From Nitrososphaerales archaeon (GTDB lineage Archaea; Thermoproteota; Nitrososphaeria; Nitrososphaerales; CADDZS01), in the NCBI GenBank assembly GCA_030041295.1, contig JASHOD010000074.1:1-64000 (forward strand): a stretch of 64,000 nucleotides of DNA, in the 5' to 3' direction. Positions 41,591 through 50,409 of the stretch are shown in pieces; the first letter of the stretch is position 1, and each line of letters begins with the position of its first letter. Position numbers and translations under genes: made by a program. The notes under the pieces are model-generated. The model had not been told where the DNA came from, searched no databases, and saw nothing but the letters and a program-made list of their open reading frames with translations.

Positions 41591-43912
41591 CTACCTTACA
41601 GTTGCCAAGATTTTGTCGGGAGTCAAAGGGATCTCCTTTATTCGCGCTCCCGTGGCGTGAGCGACAGCATTTGCTATTGCTGCAGCAGGCAATATAACAG
41701 GAATCTCGCCCATAGACTTTGCTCCGAATACCCCTATCGTGCCAGCGGACTCGACAATTATGCTGTTGATCGTCTCGGGGCAATCCATAATCGTCGGAAT
41801 CCAATAAGTATGAAGTGTTGGGTTCAAGATGACTCCTTTATCAGTTGCGATTTTCTCCATGATTCCGTAGCCGATTCCCATGATCGAGCCACCTTCATAG
41901 ACGCTACGCAGTGCTAACGGATTGATGGACTTCCCTACATCGTACACTGGTGTTAGCTCCTTCACTCTTACAAATCCAGATTCTGTATCAACCTCTACAT
42001 CTGCGATAAGGGCGCCGAACGTGTACTGGTTGTACGGCGCACCTTGCCCTGTTTCCTCGTCCCATTCTGTCGCTGGTGCCATATAATGTCCGACTGCTTT
42101 TAGCTCGACACTAAGGTTCATGCATTCTGAGGCGAGATCCTTGAAGCTTATTCTTCTATCCGGTCTAGCTCTTGAATAGACTTCTCCAGCCCTAAACATT
42201 AATACCGACTTTTCACATCGGAGCATATTTCCTGCTTGAGATGCAAGCTTATTCTTGATTTTCTGAGCAGCATCGAAAGCCGCTCGCCCACCAATTACGG
42301 TTACTCGAGACGCCACGGTTGGCCCAGAGTTAGTAATTCGGCTGGTATCAGGTCTCTCGATCTTCACATCTTCGTAAGGCAAGCCAAGAACCTCTGCAAC
42401 CACGATGGCAAGAGAGGTGGTTCCTCCAGTTCCATAATCTGTCAATCCTGTTTCAAGGATTACTTTTCCTTCAGATGTAATTGCGATGTGAACAGTTGCA
42501 GAATCATCTCCTTCTGGACCGAGTGTGTTTCCATGATAGAGTAAAGCGATTCCCAGACCTTTCTTCAGCGGGCCATCGCCTTTGTTATATTCCTCATACT
42601 CCTTCCTTCTAACATACCATTCCGACGCCTGAATTGCTTTGTTAAGACACATTTCGAGTCCAGGGTCTTCGATCTTTTGACTTGTTGCGGTCAGAGTTCC
42701 CGGTCGCAGAATATTCTTCGCCCGAAAAACGACTGGGTCCATACCTAACTTGTCCGCGATTATGTCCATCTGGACCTCAGCTGCAAAATGCGCCTGAGGC
42801 GCACCAAAGCCCCTCGTCGAACCAGCTATTGTGTTGTTTGTAAGAACGCAATATCCGTCTGCCTTGACGTTAGGAACATCATAGGGGCCTGTGCAGTGAA
42901 ATGTTGCTCTCCCGATGACCAAATGGCCTTTCGATATGTAAGCTCCGGTATCCTCGATGAGTTCTGATTCCCACGCTACAAGCCTGCCGTCGCTTTTCAC
43001 CCCAGTCTTGTTCTTAATGAGAAAGGAGTGACGCTTACACTGAACAAGCATAGATTCATCTCTTGTAAATTGTGCCAGAGCTGCCTTCCCTGTTTTTAGC
43101 GAAGCCAAGCATGCGTATGCTGCCACATCAATTGGGGTCTCGTCAGACTTTGGACCAAATCCGCCTCCAGTCGTTGCTTGTATCATTCGCAGCTTGTCTT
43201 CTGGAAAGGCAAGGATCTTCCTTACCTTGGAGTGAACGTCAAATGGATTTTGCATGGAACAAATACAAGTTATCCTTCCATCAGGCTCAGGATAGCTGTA
43301 AGCGACTTCTGTTTCGAGAGGTAACCCATCCATAAAATCCGTCTTGAACGTATTTTCGATTATCAGAGCGGATTCTCTGAATCCTTTCTCTACGTCGCCC
43401 TTCCTTATTTTCGTATGTTTCACAAGGTTGCCCTCTTTATGTACTTTGGGTGCATTAGGTCTTAGGGCGTCGACCGGATTAGTCACGATGGGCAACGGAG
43501 AGAAGCTGATCTTCATGTGACTAATTGCTTCATCAGCAGCTTCAGGTGTATTCGCGATGATGAGAGCAATAGCTTCGCCATAATGTCTAACTTCGTCCAC
43601 TGCGAGTAGAGGTCTATCGGACAACAGCGAGCCTGCATCATTGGTTCCGGGCAAATCCTTCGATGTGAGTACGCTCACTACGCCAGGGTACGCTTTTGCC
43701 CGAGATGCGTCTATGCCCTCGATTTTTGCGTGGACGTATGGGGATCTTATTGCCTTCACATACAGAAGCTCAGCTGAAGCAATATCAGCAGTAAATGTCG
43801 GCTTCCCTAGAACAGCATCCATAGCTCCTGCTTTGATAACTTTCTTCCCGACTACTGCGAACTCTCTGATCTCAGTCATTTCCTGGAGCTGAGCAGTTTG
43901 CTGTGAATCCAT
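41591..43912 (-). CDS. Xanthine dehydrogenase-type molybdenum subunit 2
   Basis: 773 residues, ATG. Same family as 33540-35900: FTADIASAELLYVKAIRSP, CSMQNPFDVH (molybdopterin Gln), TGGGFGPKSDETP, GSTRGFGAPQ, GTGGTTSLAIVVAEVLG, and Glu in GAKSMGEIPVILP. The pocket loops differ from the first copy (SMQNP against GGQGP; GPKSDE against GGKDDV), so the substrate may differ, for example another purine or an aromatic N-heterocycle. Last gene of the FAD, FeS, Mo operon. Confidence 0.92.
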   Translation of the reverse strand: MDSQQTAQLQEMTEIREFAVVGKKVIKAGAMDAVLGKPTFTADIASAELLYVKAIRSPYVHAKIEGIDASRAKAYPGVVSVLTSKDLPGTNDAGSLLSDRPLLAVDEVRHYGEAIALIIANTPEAADEAISHMKISFSPLPIVTNPVDALRPNAPKVHKEGNLVKHTKIRKGDVEKGFRESALIIENTFKTDFMDGLPLETEVAYSYPEPDGRITCICSMQNPFDVHSKVRKILAFPEDKLRMIQATTGGGFGPKSDETPIDVAAYACLASLKTGKAALAQFTRDESMLVQCKRHSFLIKNKTGVKSDGRLVAWESELIEDTGAYISKGHLVIGRATFHCTGPYDVPNVKADGYCVLTNNTIAGSTRGFGAPQAHFAAEVQMDIIADKLGMDPVVFRAKNILRPGTLTATSQKIEDPGLEMCLNKAIQASEWYVRRKEYEEYNKGDGPLKKGLGIALLYHGNTLGPEGDDSATVHIAITSEGKVILETGLTDYGTGGTTSLAIVVAEVLGLPYEDVKIERPDTSRITNSGPTVASRVTVIGGRAAFDAAQKIKNKLASQAGNMLRCEKSVLMFRAGEVYSRARPDRRISFKDLASECMNLSVELKAVGHYMAPATEWDEETGQGAPYNQYTFGALIADVEVDTESGFVRVKELTPVYDVGKSINPLALRSVYEGGSIMGIGYGIMEKIATDKGVILNPTLHTYWIPTIMDCPETINSIIVESAGTIGVFGAKSMGEIPVILPAAAIANAVAHATGARIKEIPLTPDKILATVR

Positions 43913-43913
43913 T

Positions 43914-44390
43914 CTAGGTTCCTCGTTTTGATGCAGCGATAACGGACTCCTCGAATCGAAGATAACTTGCGCATCTGCACAATACTGGACTTAGGGCTCT
44001 TCTTATCTCGGCTCTACTTGGATTAGGATTTGAATCGAGCAAACTCTTAGCAGCAAGAATCTGGGCTGGAATACAGTACCCACACTGGACAGCTCCGTTC
44101 TCAATAAAGGCCTTTTGAATAGGATTCAAGTGATTTTCGCCGCCGAGTGCTTCGACTGTGATCACATCCTTGTCTCTAGCTTTTGCAGCCATCATAAGAC
44201 AGGAATGGATCGGCTTTCCGTCAACGAGAACAAGGCAGAGCCCGCAATCTCCTGCACCACATCCTTCTTTTACGCTCTTTAGACCAAGGGAATCTCTAAG
44301 GACATCTATCAACCGTTCATTTCCGTTCAAGTCGAGTGATTGCTGCTTCCCGTTTACCGTAAAAGAAACGGTTAGCTTGCTTCCTCTCAA
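43914..44390 (-). CDS. Xanthine dehydrogenase-type 2Fe-2S subunit 2
   Basis: 158 residues from TTG. First cluster GCGAGDCGLCLV with Cys in IHSCLMM, second cluster QCGYCIPA with SPVLCRCASY (CRCTGY in most relatives). The FAD gene to its right overlaps it by 4 bases, and the Mo gene starts one base after its stop. Electron carrier between the molybdenum and FAD subunits. Confidence 0.93.
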   Translation of the reverse strand: MRGSKLTVSFTVNGKQQSLDLNGNERLIDVLRDSLGLKSVKEGCGAGDCGLCLVLVDGKPIHSCLMMAAKARDKDVITVEALGGENHLNPIQKAFIENGAVQCGYCIPAQILAAKSLLDSNPNPSRAEIRRALSPVLCRCASYLRFEESVIAASKRGT

Positions 44391-45283
44391 ACTCCTGAGA
44401 TCACCTTTTCAACTGCACGAGATGATACCTTTCTCAACAAAGCTCCCAAAGCTCTTTTTCTATACCATCCCGGCGCAAGAAAATCTGAGTGAGGCTCTGC
44501 TTCTTCCTCAAGTTTTGCGACAGCGTTAGCTATCACGCCTTTCTCGAATTTCGAATTCGTTAGAACATTCTCTGTTTCGAAAAGCCTGTCTGGTGTTGTA
44601 CCTTTGGCACAATTTGCGACCAGAGTTACGTCTGTGAAAACATCCCTTTCTAACTCTGTCTTCAGCGCAAGGCTCGCATATGGAATACGCGAGACGGATG
44701 GATTCAGCTTGTCGAAGAAGCAGAGCAGATTGTTGTCCCTTGGAAAGGGAAAATCGACTTCAATGATGAGACCGGAAGTCTTGATCGGGGATCGAATACG
44801 GCTATCCAGAAGGACTATCTCGTACTCATTGTTCTTACTTACCTTCAATTTTGCACCCAATGATTCGAGAATAACAACAATATCTTGGGCATAATCTCCC
44901 AGCGCAATGCTTCCGCCAACAGTGGCAAGATTCATGATAGGAGGGGACACGAATTCTCTTTCGAAACTTTTAATCGCATCAAAGTGCTGCATATACGGAC
45001 TCTCTACGAGTTCGGCCAGTGTTGTTAGAGCACCTATCTTAATCGAATCTTTGTCCCTTCTTACGTACCTGCATTCATTCAAGTCAGAAAGATCCACCAA
45101 TGTCTTGACGTTGAAATGGCGCGACATCAGACGAGGGACAAGATTAGTTCCTCCCGCGATAGGTCTTGCATCGGGATCTTTGGCAAGAACGGTTAATGCC
45201 TCGTCCATCGTGGACGCTACACGGAAATTCATGCTTGGGAGTCTAAGCGCACCAGTTATCAAGGGCATGCTTTCAGTTTTCAT
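44387..45283 (-). CDS. Xanthine dehydrogenase-type FAD subunit 2
   Basis: 298 residues, ATG. FAD motifs PIAGGTNLVPRLMSRHFNVK and MNLATVGGSIALGDYAQD, then a CO_deh_flav_C-like end with the basic GWYRKRALGALLRK. Gene order here is FAD-FeS-Mo, whereas copy 1 is FeS-FAD-Mo, so the two sets are not a recent tandem duplication. Operator 6 is 86 bases upstream. Confidence 0.9.
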   Translation of the reverse strand: MKTESMPLITGALRLPSMNFRVASTMDEALTVLAKDPDARPIAGGTNLVPRLMSRHFNVKTLVDLSDLNECRYVRRDKDSIKIGALTTLAELVESPYMQHFDAIKSFEREFVSPPIMNLATVGGSIALGDYAQDIVVILESLGAKLKVSKNNEYEIVLLDSRIRSPIKTSGLIIEVDFPFPRDNNLLCFFDKLNPSVSRIPYASLALKTELERDVFTDVTLVANCAKGTTPDRLFETENVLTNSKFEKGVIANAVAKLEEEAEPHSDFLAPGWYRKRALGALLRKVSSRAVEKVISGV

Positions 45284-45349
45284 GGGTCAACCGAACCTTG
45301 GAGGAAGCAATCAACCAAATACTGGTTCACTGATTAAAAGACAGCCACG

Positions 45350-45386
45350 ATATTTATGGCTGGACACGATTCTCAATTGTGAGAAC
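45350..45386 (-). promoter_or_regulatory. Regulon operator 6 and TATA box (XDH-2 operon)
   Basis: ATTCTCA-ATTG-TGAGAAC at 45369-45386; minus strand: TGAGAAT, 11 bases, then ATAAATAT (45350-45357). Around it the copy upstream of XDH-1 is nearly identical (TCCAG-N1-3-CATAAATAT), a sign of common origin. Confidence 0.85.
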
Positions 45387-45498
45387 CGAAACAGTAGCAG
45401 ATTAGGTCAGTAAAAGACGGAACTAGGGTAGTCGTAACTTTTTCTCAGAACTGTTATTATTAGTAGTCAGTACAATATTCTAGCGAGTTGAACCCCTA

Positions 45499-47271
45499 TC
45501 AACTAGCAAAGGGCTCTACGAATCTCTGATTATCAACATCGAATATGCCTTTGTTAGTTATTCTCACATGAGGATAAACGGATAGAGTGAGAAGACAAGG
45601 CAGCGGCATGTAGGGATGATCTATTACCCCCATTTTCTTAAACGCGGCACGTAGTGCTTCCATTTCCTTTGAAATGGATTCTAGTGGTTGATCCGACATC
45701 AAGCCGGCTATTGGCAATTTTATCCAGGCAATTGTTCTGCCCCCTTGCACCGCCGCGATGCCACCTTTGCTTCGAATTACAAGATTGGCAGCCGTTTGCA
45801 TGTCCTTGATGTCTGATCCGATAACAGCAAGGTTATGAGAGTCGTGCGCAACCGAGGTCGCTACGGCTCCGTTAACTATCAGATTTCTGACAAAGCCAAA
45901 GGCTTTTCCTCCATCTTTGCCATGCCTCTCGAAAACAAAAACGCGTGCAATGTTGCCCAAAGACAGCTCTCCGTTTTTGACTTCCACTTTTACTCTGTTC
46001 AGTCTCGTGAGAATCATCTCAAGGAAAGCTTTGCCTTCGTCCTTGTGATTAGAAAAGCTCCGAAAGTCGATTGCGTTGACATAAACGGAACCGTTCATGG
46101 TCGGCGGACGAATATCGAAATCATGCAATCGGACCGGCTCAAGCTTCATCGTATCTCTCGATGAGTTATCAAACATCTTCTTTTCTAAATTTACCAACAT
46201 CTTGCCTTGTCTAGCTACCGGCACTCCGTTTGCTACCACATACTCAATGGTGAATTTCTTGAGATCTTTTAGTAACACAATGTCGGCTACCTTTCTGGGC
46301 GAAATGGCACCCAGCTGATGCTTTCGCATGTGTAAAGCGGGCCTCAACGTAACGCTTCTTACAACCTCCACAGGGTCCATCCCTGCTTCGATGAACGTCC
46401 TGCAAACATAATCTAAGTGACCTAATTTTCTCAAATTGTCAGGCATGACATCATCCGTACAAAGTATCAAATTGTATGGATGAGGAATGTGATTTAGCGA
46501 ATTGACAAACCTCTTCGTGTCAAGAACATAGGGGCCTCTTAACTTGACGTACATGCCTAGTCTGAGTTTTTCGAGCATGGTATCCACAGTGAAATTCTCG
46601 TGGTCGGCCTCAGCTCCGGAAGTGATGTACGCGTTAAGGTCGACGTTGGAAAGGAGTGGAGCGTGACCATCAATTACCGCGTCATGTCTAATGCCCTTAG
46701 TTAGTATGCCCAGCATCTTTTCTTCTCCTCGCAGAACTCCCGGATAGTCCATAACTTCGCCTAACCCCCACACTCCATGCCAGCTTAGCATCTCTTCAAT
46801 GTCCTCTGGACTCAATTCTGCTCCAGTCGTAACTGCTTTCGACTCTGGAACGCATGTTGGCGCGTAGAAGTATATCTTCAATGGCAGATTCTTGCCGTTC
46901 TCTATCATTGCCCTTACCCCTTTTTTGCCCATGACATTCCCGATTTCGTGCGGGTCAGCAAATACAGTTGTCAAACCATGGGGTAGTGTTGCCTTCGCGA
47001 AGTTTGTGGGAGTCATCATGCTACTCTCTATATGCAAATGCGAATCTATCAAGCCAGGTATCGCAGTCATGCCCTTTGCATTTATCGTCATTGTTGCTTT
47101 GAAATTCTCAGAAGCCGTGCCGACATAGACAATTCTGTCCTTGTAAACACCTATTGAAGTTTCGTACAATTCTCCTGTGAAAACATTTAGCAACATTGCA
47201 TCCTTTATGAGAAGAGTCAGCTTCTTCTTTCCTAATGCCGCTAAAATGTATTCATCTAAATTAACTGCCAT
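45499..47271 (-). CDS. ade: Adenine deaminase
   Basis: 590 residues from the ATG at 47271 (a GTG four codons upstream is possible). Amidohydrolase of the Ade family: IPGLIDSHLHIESSMMTP (metal HxH plus the ESS typical of Ade), TTVFADPHEIGNVMG, GLGEVMDYPGV, VIDGHAPLLS, ILCTDDVMPDNL, and a C-terminal domain with SHDSHNLAVIGSD. It converts adenine to hypoxanthine and ammonia, feeding the xanthine dehydrogenases. Single-gene unit with operator 7 and a leader hairpin. Confidence 0.95.
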   Translation of the reverse strand: MAVNLDEYILAALGKKKLTLLIKDAMLLNVFTGELYETSIGVYKDRIVYVGTASENFKATMTINAKGMTAIPGLIDSHLHIESSMMTPTNFAKATLPHGLTTVFADPHEIGNVMGKKGVRAMIENGKNLPLKIYFYAPTCVPESKAVTTGAELSPEDIEEMLSWHGVWGLGEVMDYPGVLRGEEKMLGILTKGIRHDAVIDGHAPLLSNVDLNAYITSGAEADHENFTVDTMLEKLRLGMYVKLRGPYVLDTKRFVNSLNHIPHPYNLILCTDDVMPDNLRKLGHLDYVCRTFIEAGMDPVEVVRSVTLRPALHMRKHQLGAISPRKVADIVLLKDLKKFTIEYVVANGVPVARQGKMLVNLEKKMFDNSSRDTMKLEPVRLHDFDIRPPTMNGSVYVNAIDFRSFSNHKDEGKAFLEMILTRLNRVKVEVKNGELSLGNIARVFVFERHGKDGGKAFGFVRNLIVNGAVATSVAHDSHNLAVIGSDIKDMQTAANLVIRSKGGIAAVQGGRTIAWIKLPIAGLMSDQPLESISKEMEALRAAFKKMGVIDHPYMPLPCLLTLSVYPHVRITNKGIFDVDNQRFVEPFAS

Positions 47272-47289
47272 TGCGAATTTCACATAAAC

Positions 47290-47316
47290 TTTGAACGACC
47301 TACTTGGTCATTCAAA
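47290..47316. promoter_or_regulatory. Inverted repeat in the adenine deaminase leader
   Basis: TTTGAACGACC and GGTCATTCAAA (11-bp arms, one mismatch, 5-base centre TACTT) at 47290-47316. It lies about 20-45 bases upstream of the ATG, between the TATA box and the start, where a repressor or an mRNA hairpin could act. Confidence 0.55.
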
Positions 47317-47335
47317 ATTGTAAAGACCTTTTCAA

Positions 47336-47373
47336 ACATTTAAGCTGAAAATACGATTCTCACTCATGAGAAT
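47336..47373 (-). promoter_or_regulatory. Regulon operator 7 and TATA box (ade)
   Basis: ATTCTCA-CTCA-TGAGAAT at 47356-47373; minus strand: TGAGAAT, 11 bases, then CTTAAATG (47337-47344). Confidence 0.85.
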
Positions 47374-47550
47374 AGGAATCAGATTCGTTTCCTGAATTTG
47401 TATTGATCCGTAAAGCAGCTAGACTGTTCTACGAAAAAAAGGCATGATCCACTTTTTGCTATCATAGTTGATCGCGGGCTCAATACCTTTATTCATCGAG
47501 TGACAAACCACGTCTTTTCGACGAGGGACTTCTGAATCCTTGGACTCTGT

Positions 47551-48495
47551 CTATTCCTGAAGGATCTGCTTTGTTCCTTGCCGAGTCCTTCCTAGCTGGA
47601 TAGTAACAAGAAAGAATGAACACATGGCAGTTATTCCGATCATAACAACGAGTGCATGTCCTAAAGTTGCATTGGCAACAGACCCGTCTATCATCAAAAG
47701 AACATAGGCGATTCTCGAATCCGCGGTGTTTGGTCGCGGGATCAAGTTTACTGATCCTCTGTCACGTCCAATAAACTTCAACGAAAAAAAGATGTAAATC
47801 CCTAACATCGCGGCAGAAACTACAAACCATCCGACAAAATTTGTAAGAGGAACTCCAGAAAGTTGAGGAGTCGATGGACTAATTTGCCATGTCCAATATC
47901 CGTATTGCGTTGACGAGAACATTGGATCAATCAAAAAATCCCAAGCTACGGCTCCGAATGCTCCAAGTAAAATGAGAGGAAGAAGAGTACGTATTTTGCC
48001 CCAACTACCACCTGCACTTGTGAGATTGGTAGTTCGTGGGAAGACTAGGCCGAATGCAATAAACACAATTACGAACCAGACTAGAGGCACCACGACTGGG
48101 ACCCCGAGTACCTTGTCGCCAAGAAAATCTCCGTATGTGTATTTCCCGAACAAGAATCCCGTATTTGCTCCCAGAACCTCGACGCCAAATCCAATAATCG
48201 CCGTTATAACGAACAAAACAATTGTTCTAGTAACTCCGACTTCATACAGGCACTGACCTATCGCGAAGAAGAGAAGGACAAAAGAGAGTCCGAAAAACGT
48301 AGCGACAGGAGGCTGGTAGTTGAATATCAAAGCCCCTACAATGTAAGCTAAGACAAGGCCGAAGATCAGGAGAAGTCCGTGTACGGCCCATTTCTTCCCA
48401 CTCTGCGAAGCGAAGACCCCAGATTTACCCAGTCCCGTTGTGTCGGTTCCGGTCATAAGAGGGCTGTTCCGTTCCTCGAATCTTAAGTTCTTCAA
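47551..48495 (-). CDS. CruF-like carotenoid biosynthesis membrane protein
   Basis: 314 residues, ATG. Seven or eight membrane helices with the family motifs IGFGVEVLGANTGFLFG (about 100-116), YTYGDFLG, VPVVVPLVWFVI, AWDFLIDPM and GVPLTNFVGWF, as in CruF-type bisanhydrobacterioruberin hydratases and related DUF422 proteins. Expected to hydrate C50 or lycopene-type carotenoids in the membrane. No other carotenoid gene is visible here. It has no regulon operator, so it probably lies outside the purine regulon although it sits within its span. Confidence 0.8.
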   Translation of the reverse strand: MKNLRFEERNSPLMTGTDTTGLGKSGVFASQSGKKWAVHGLLLIFGLVLAYIVGALIFNYQPPVATFFGLSFVLLFFAIGQCLYEVGVTRTIVLFVITAIIGFGVEVLGANTGFLFGKYTYGDFLGDKVLGVPVVVPLVWFVIVFIAFGLVFPRTTNLTSAGGSWGKIRTLLPLILLGAFGAVAWDFLIDPMFSSTQYGYWTWQISPSTPQLSGVPLTNFVGWFVVSAAMLGIYIFFSLKFIGRDRGSVNLIPRPNTADSRIAYVLLMIDGSVANATLGHALVVMIGITAMCSFFLVTIQLGRTRQGTKQILQE

Positions 48496-48529
48496 GAGCA
48501 GCTAGTCTATTCTCAGAGTCTTCAAATTT

Positions 48530-48721
48530 CTACAGCTGACTAGAATGCTTGCTTTCCTTGAGGACGTTCGAAATACCCTTCAGAGCTTCTTCAAAGAGAC
48601 AAGCTGGGCAATTAGATCCTCTAGTCCACGTGACAGTTCCAAAAGTACCCTTGTGGACATGTGACTTTTCATTGGCTTTTGTAGTTGTTTCTTCTGACAA
48701 AGATGAATCTACCTGAGTCAA
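48530..48721 (-). CDS. Small protein with a CPAC motif
   Basis: 63 residues from TTG. NCPAC about residue 38 is the only recognisable element; a basic His/Lys-rich N-terminus precedes it. Function unknown; the overlapping strand carries nothing better. Confidence 0.4.
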   Translation of the reverse strand: MTQVDSSLSEETTTKANEKSHVHKGTFGTVTWTRGSNCPACLFEEALKGISNVLKESKHSSQL

Positions 48722-48806
48722 GGGTGTTTATTTTCTTCCTATATCAATATAGTTCGTTAAACGTGATAGGCATCCCAAGAATATCTCGCTAAGAAGAATT
48801 CACGGA

Positions 48807-49493
48807 CTATCTGCTATTGCTAGATCCAACGATTTGAAAAGTTAGGAAGCCGTCTACAAATCCTTGTGAATTAGCTTGGTAACCATGAGAAGTGACAGAC
48901 GACGTGCAACTTCCTAGCGGATATCCGTAATCAGGAGAACCATTTCCGATTGAAATCACGACGTAATTGGCACAAGTAAACAAGTTAGGATAAACTAAAT
49001 CTCCAAACCCATCTACTTGATAAGTTCCGCTAAAACTTTGCTTCGGTGTTATCGTGTATACCACAACTGTTCCCTCGCTGATATTATTCGGCCCACCGAA
49101 TGTTACGTTCCCCACCGATGAAATCACAGTAAAATAAGAGGTAACGTAAAATGTACCGCCTCCCTTACAGCAACCGGCAAAGTAAAGCAAATTTCCTCCT
49201 GAAAAATCAAAGGTCTTTGTGCCGTTGGGATTATAGTAATAATACATCACATTTAGTATCAAAGACTCATTTCTTTCGATATGCTGACAAGGAAGAAAGA
49301 TTGTGCCAGAACAAGTAACTACTCCAACTGTATTTGATGTGCTAGAGTTAATGACTGTTGAAGATGAGTTTCTCACACCCGTTTTTAGACTGGCCAATAG
49401 AAAATAAGCACCAGCTCCGAAAACACTCGCAACTATGGCCAGAATTACTATCAAAAGGACGGCAGAGGAAGCGGCACGATTAAGACGCTCCAA
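48807..49493 (-). CDS. Secreted or membrane-anchored protein
   Basis: 228 residues from TTG. N-terminal membrane helix (AVLLIVILAIVASVFGAGAYF, about 12-32), then an Asn/Ser/Thr-rich extracellular region with several N-glycosylation sequons (NSSS, NES, NGT, NVT, NIS) and six cysteines (CSGT, PCQH, GCCKG, FTCAN, GSCTS). No family recognised. Its N-terminal layout resembles that of the broken gene at 51244. Confidence 0.6.
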   Translation of the reverse strand: MERLNRAASSAVLLIVILAIVASVFGAGAYFLLASLKTGVRNSSSTVINSSTSNTVGVVTCSGTIFLPCQHIERNESLILNVMYYYYNPNGTKTFDFSGGNLLYFAGCCKGGGTFYVTSYFTVISSVGNVTFGGPNNISEGTVVVYTITPKQSFSGTYQVDGFGDLVYPNLFTCANYVVISIGNGSPDYGYPLGSCTSSVTSHGYQANSQGFVDGFLTFQIVGSSNSR

Positions 49494-49674
49494 AACGAAG
49501 GATCCTGAATGGAAAACATAGGATGCCCAAATTTATCGATTGCCACCAAAAATTTTGTCTCATCATGGCTTCAATACTTGTCTAGAGGAGAAATATCTAA
49601 CAACGATTGCGACTTTTAGCAACCTAAAAGAGACTCCTACTCCCATCAAAATCTATCTCTTCCTCTTGGTGCTC

Positions 49675-49711
49675 GTTCTCAATCCTGAGAATCGTCATCC
49701 TCGTTTAATAT
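49675..49711 (+). promoter_or_regulatory. Regulon operator 8 and TATA box (Lrp-type regulator gene)
   Basis: GTTCTCA-ATCC-TGAGAAT at 49675-49692, 10 bases, then GTTTAATA (49703-49710). This places the regulator under the same element as its likely targets, i.e. autoregulation. Confidence 0.85.
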
Positions 49712-49739
49712 GAGGACTATGCCGTCAGAATTTTGAGGG

Positions 49740-50409
49740 ATGGTGGATTACGAGCGAGGAAAGCGATCCTGTCGAGCGGAAGGTAATCGACAAGATAGAT
49801 CGAAGAATTGCTGCGTTACTTCAGGAAAATCCTCAGATAAAGCAAACTGAGATAGCAAAGAAGCTTGGGATTTCTCAATCCTCAGCCGGTCTGAGACTCG
49901 CAAGGCTCAGAAGCAGTACACTCTTACTTGAAACAGATGTCATAAACTACGAAATGCTGGGTATGTCGATGTGTCGCGTCGATGTGGACACAATAGATCC
50001 AAAGACTCTTATTGATTGGGCCAGAAAGTGCCCGCTTTTTGTGAATTCTGTTAGAGCAGTAGGTAGAACCGGCGCCATGCTCTTGTTTCTCGGAGAAGAT
50101 ATCAAGACATTGCACTCGATCGTTGATGAACACTTGAGCAAGATTAACGGCGTAAGGAATTATGAGATGACGTTGTTCGATGCTTGGGAGCGTCCCTTCT
50201 TTCTGAAATTAGATTTGAGATATTCCAACGAAGTCAATCCACCTTGTGGGATGCTACCTTTCTGCATGAAGTGTCCTTCAAATCCAAAATATGATGGAAG
50301 TGTGTGGAACAACCAACGACTATTCAATGAATTGATATCTCCAATTCATAGCAACAACAATCGTAACAATATCATTGGAAGAGTAGCCGCTTCTAAAACC
50401 AATGTGTAA
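49740..50409 (+). CDS. Lrp/AsnC-family transcriptional regulator (N-terminus frameshifted or misread)
   Basis: The HTH part lies at about 49783-49930 (IDKIDRRIAALLQENPQIKQ, then IAKKLGISQSSAGLRLARLR, wing and turn), followed by a RAM/AsnC_trans_reg domain (GMSMCRVDVDTIDPKTLIDW, VNSVRAVGRTGAMLLFLG) and a Cys-rich tail CGMLPFCMKCP. In this frame no ATG, GTG or TTG exists before 49954, which is inside the protein. The ATG at 49740 sits where a leaderless mRNA would start, but in another frame; removing one G in GGTGG near 49742-49746 gives MVITSEESDPVERKVIDKID and joins the frames. Likely the regulator of operators 1-9. Confidence 0.75.

Noticed and set aside
41363-41917. 184-codon plus-strand frame
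   Set aside because: Its last 330 bases are antisense to the XDH-2 large subunit; only the first 60 codons could be real.
28561-49692. Regularly recurring ATTCTCA/TGAGAAT repeats as a CRISPR-like array
   Set aside because: They are kilobases apart, palindromic, and each lies at a promoter; no spacers.
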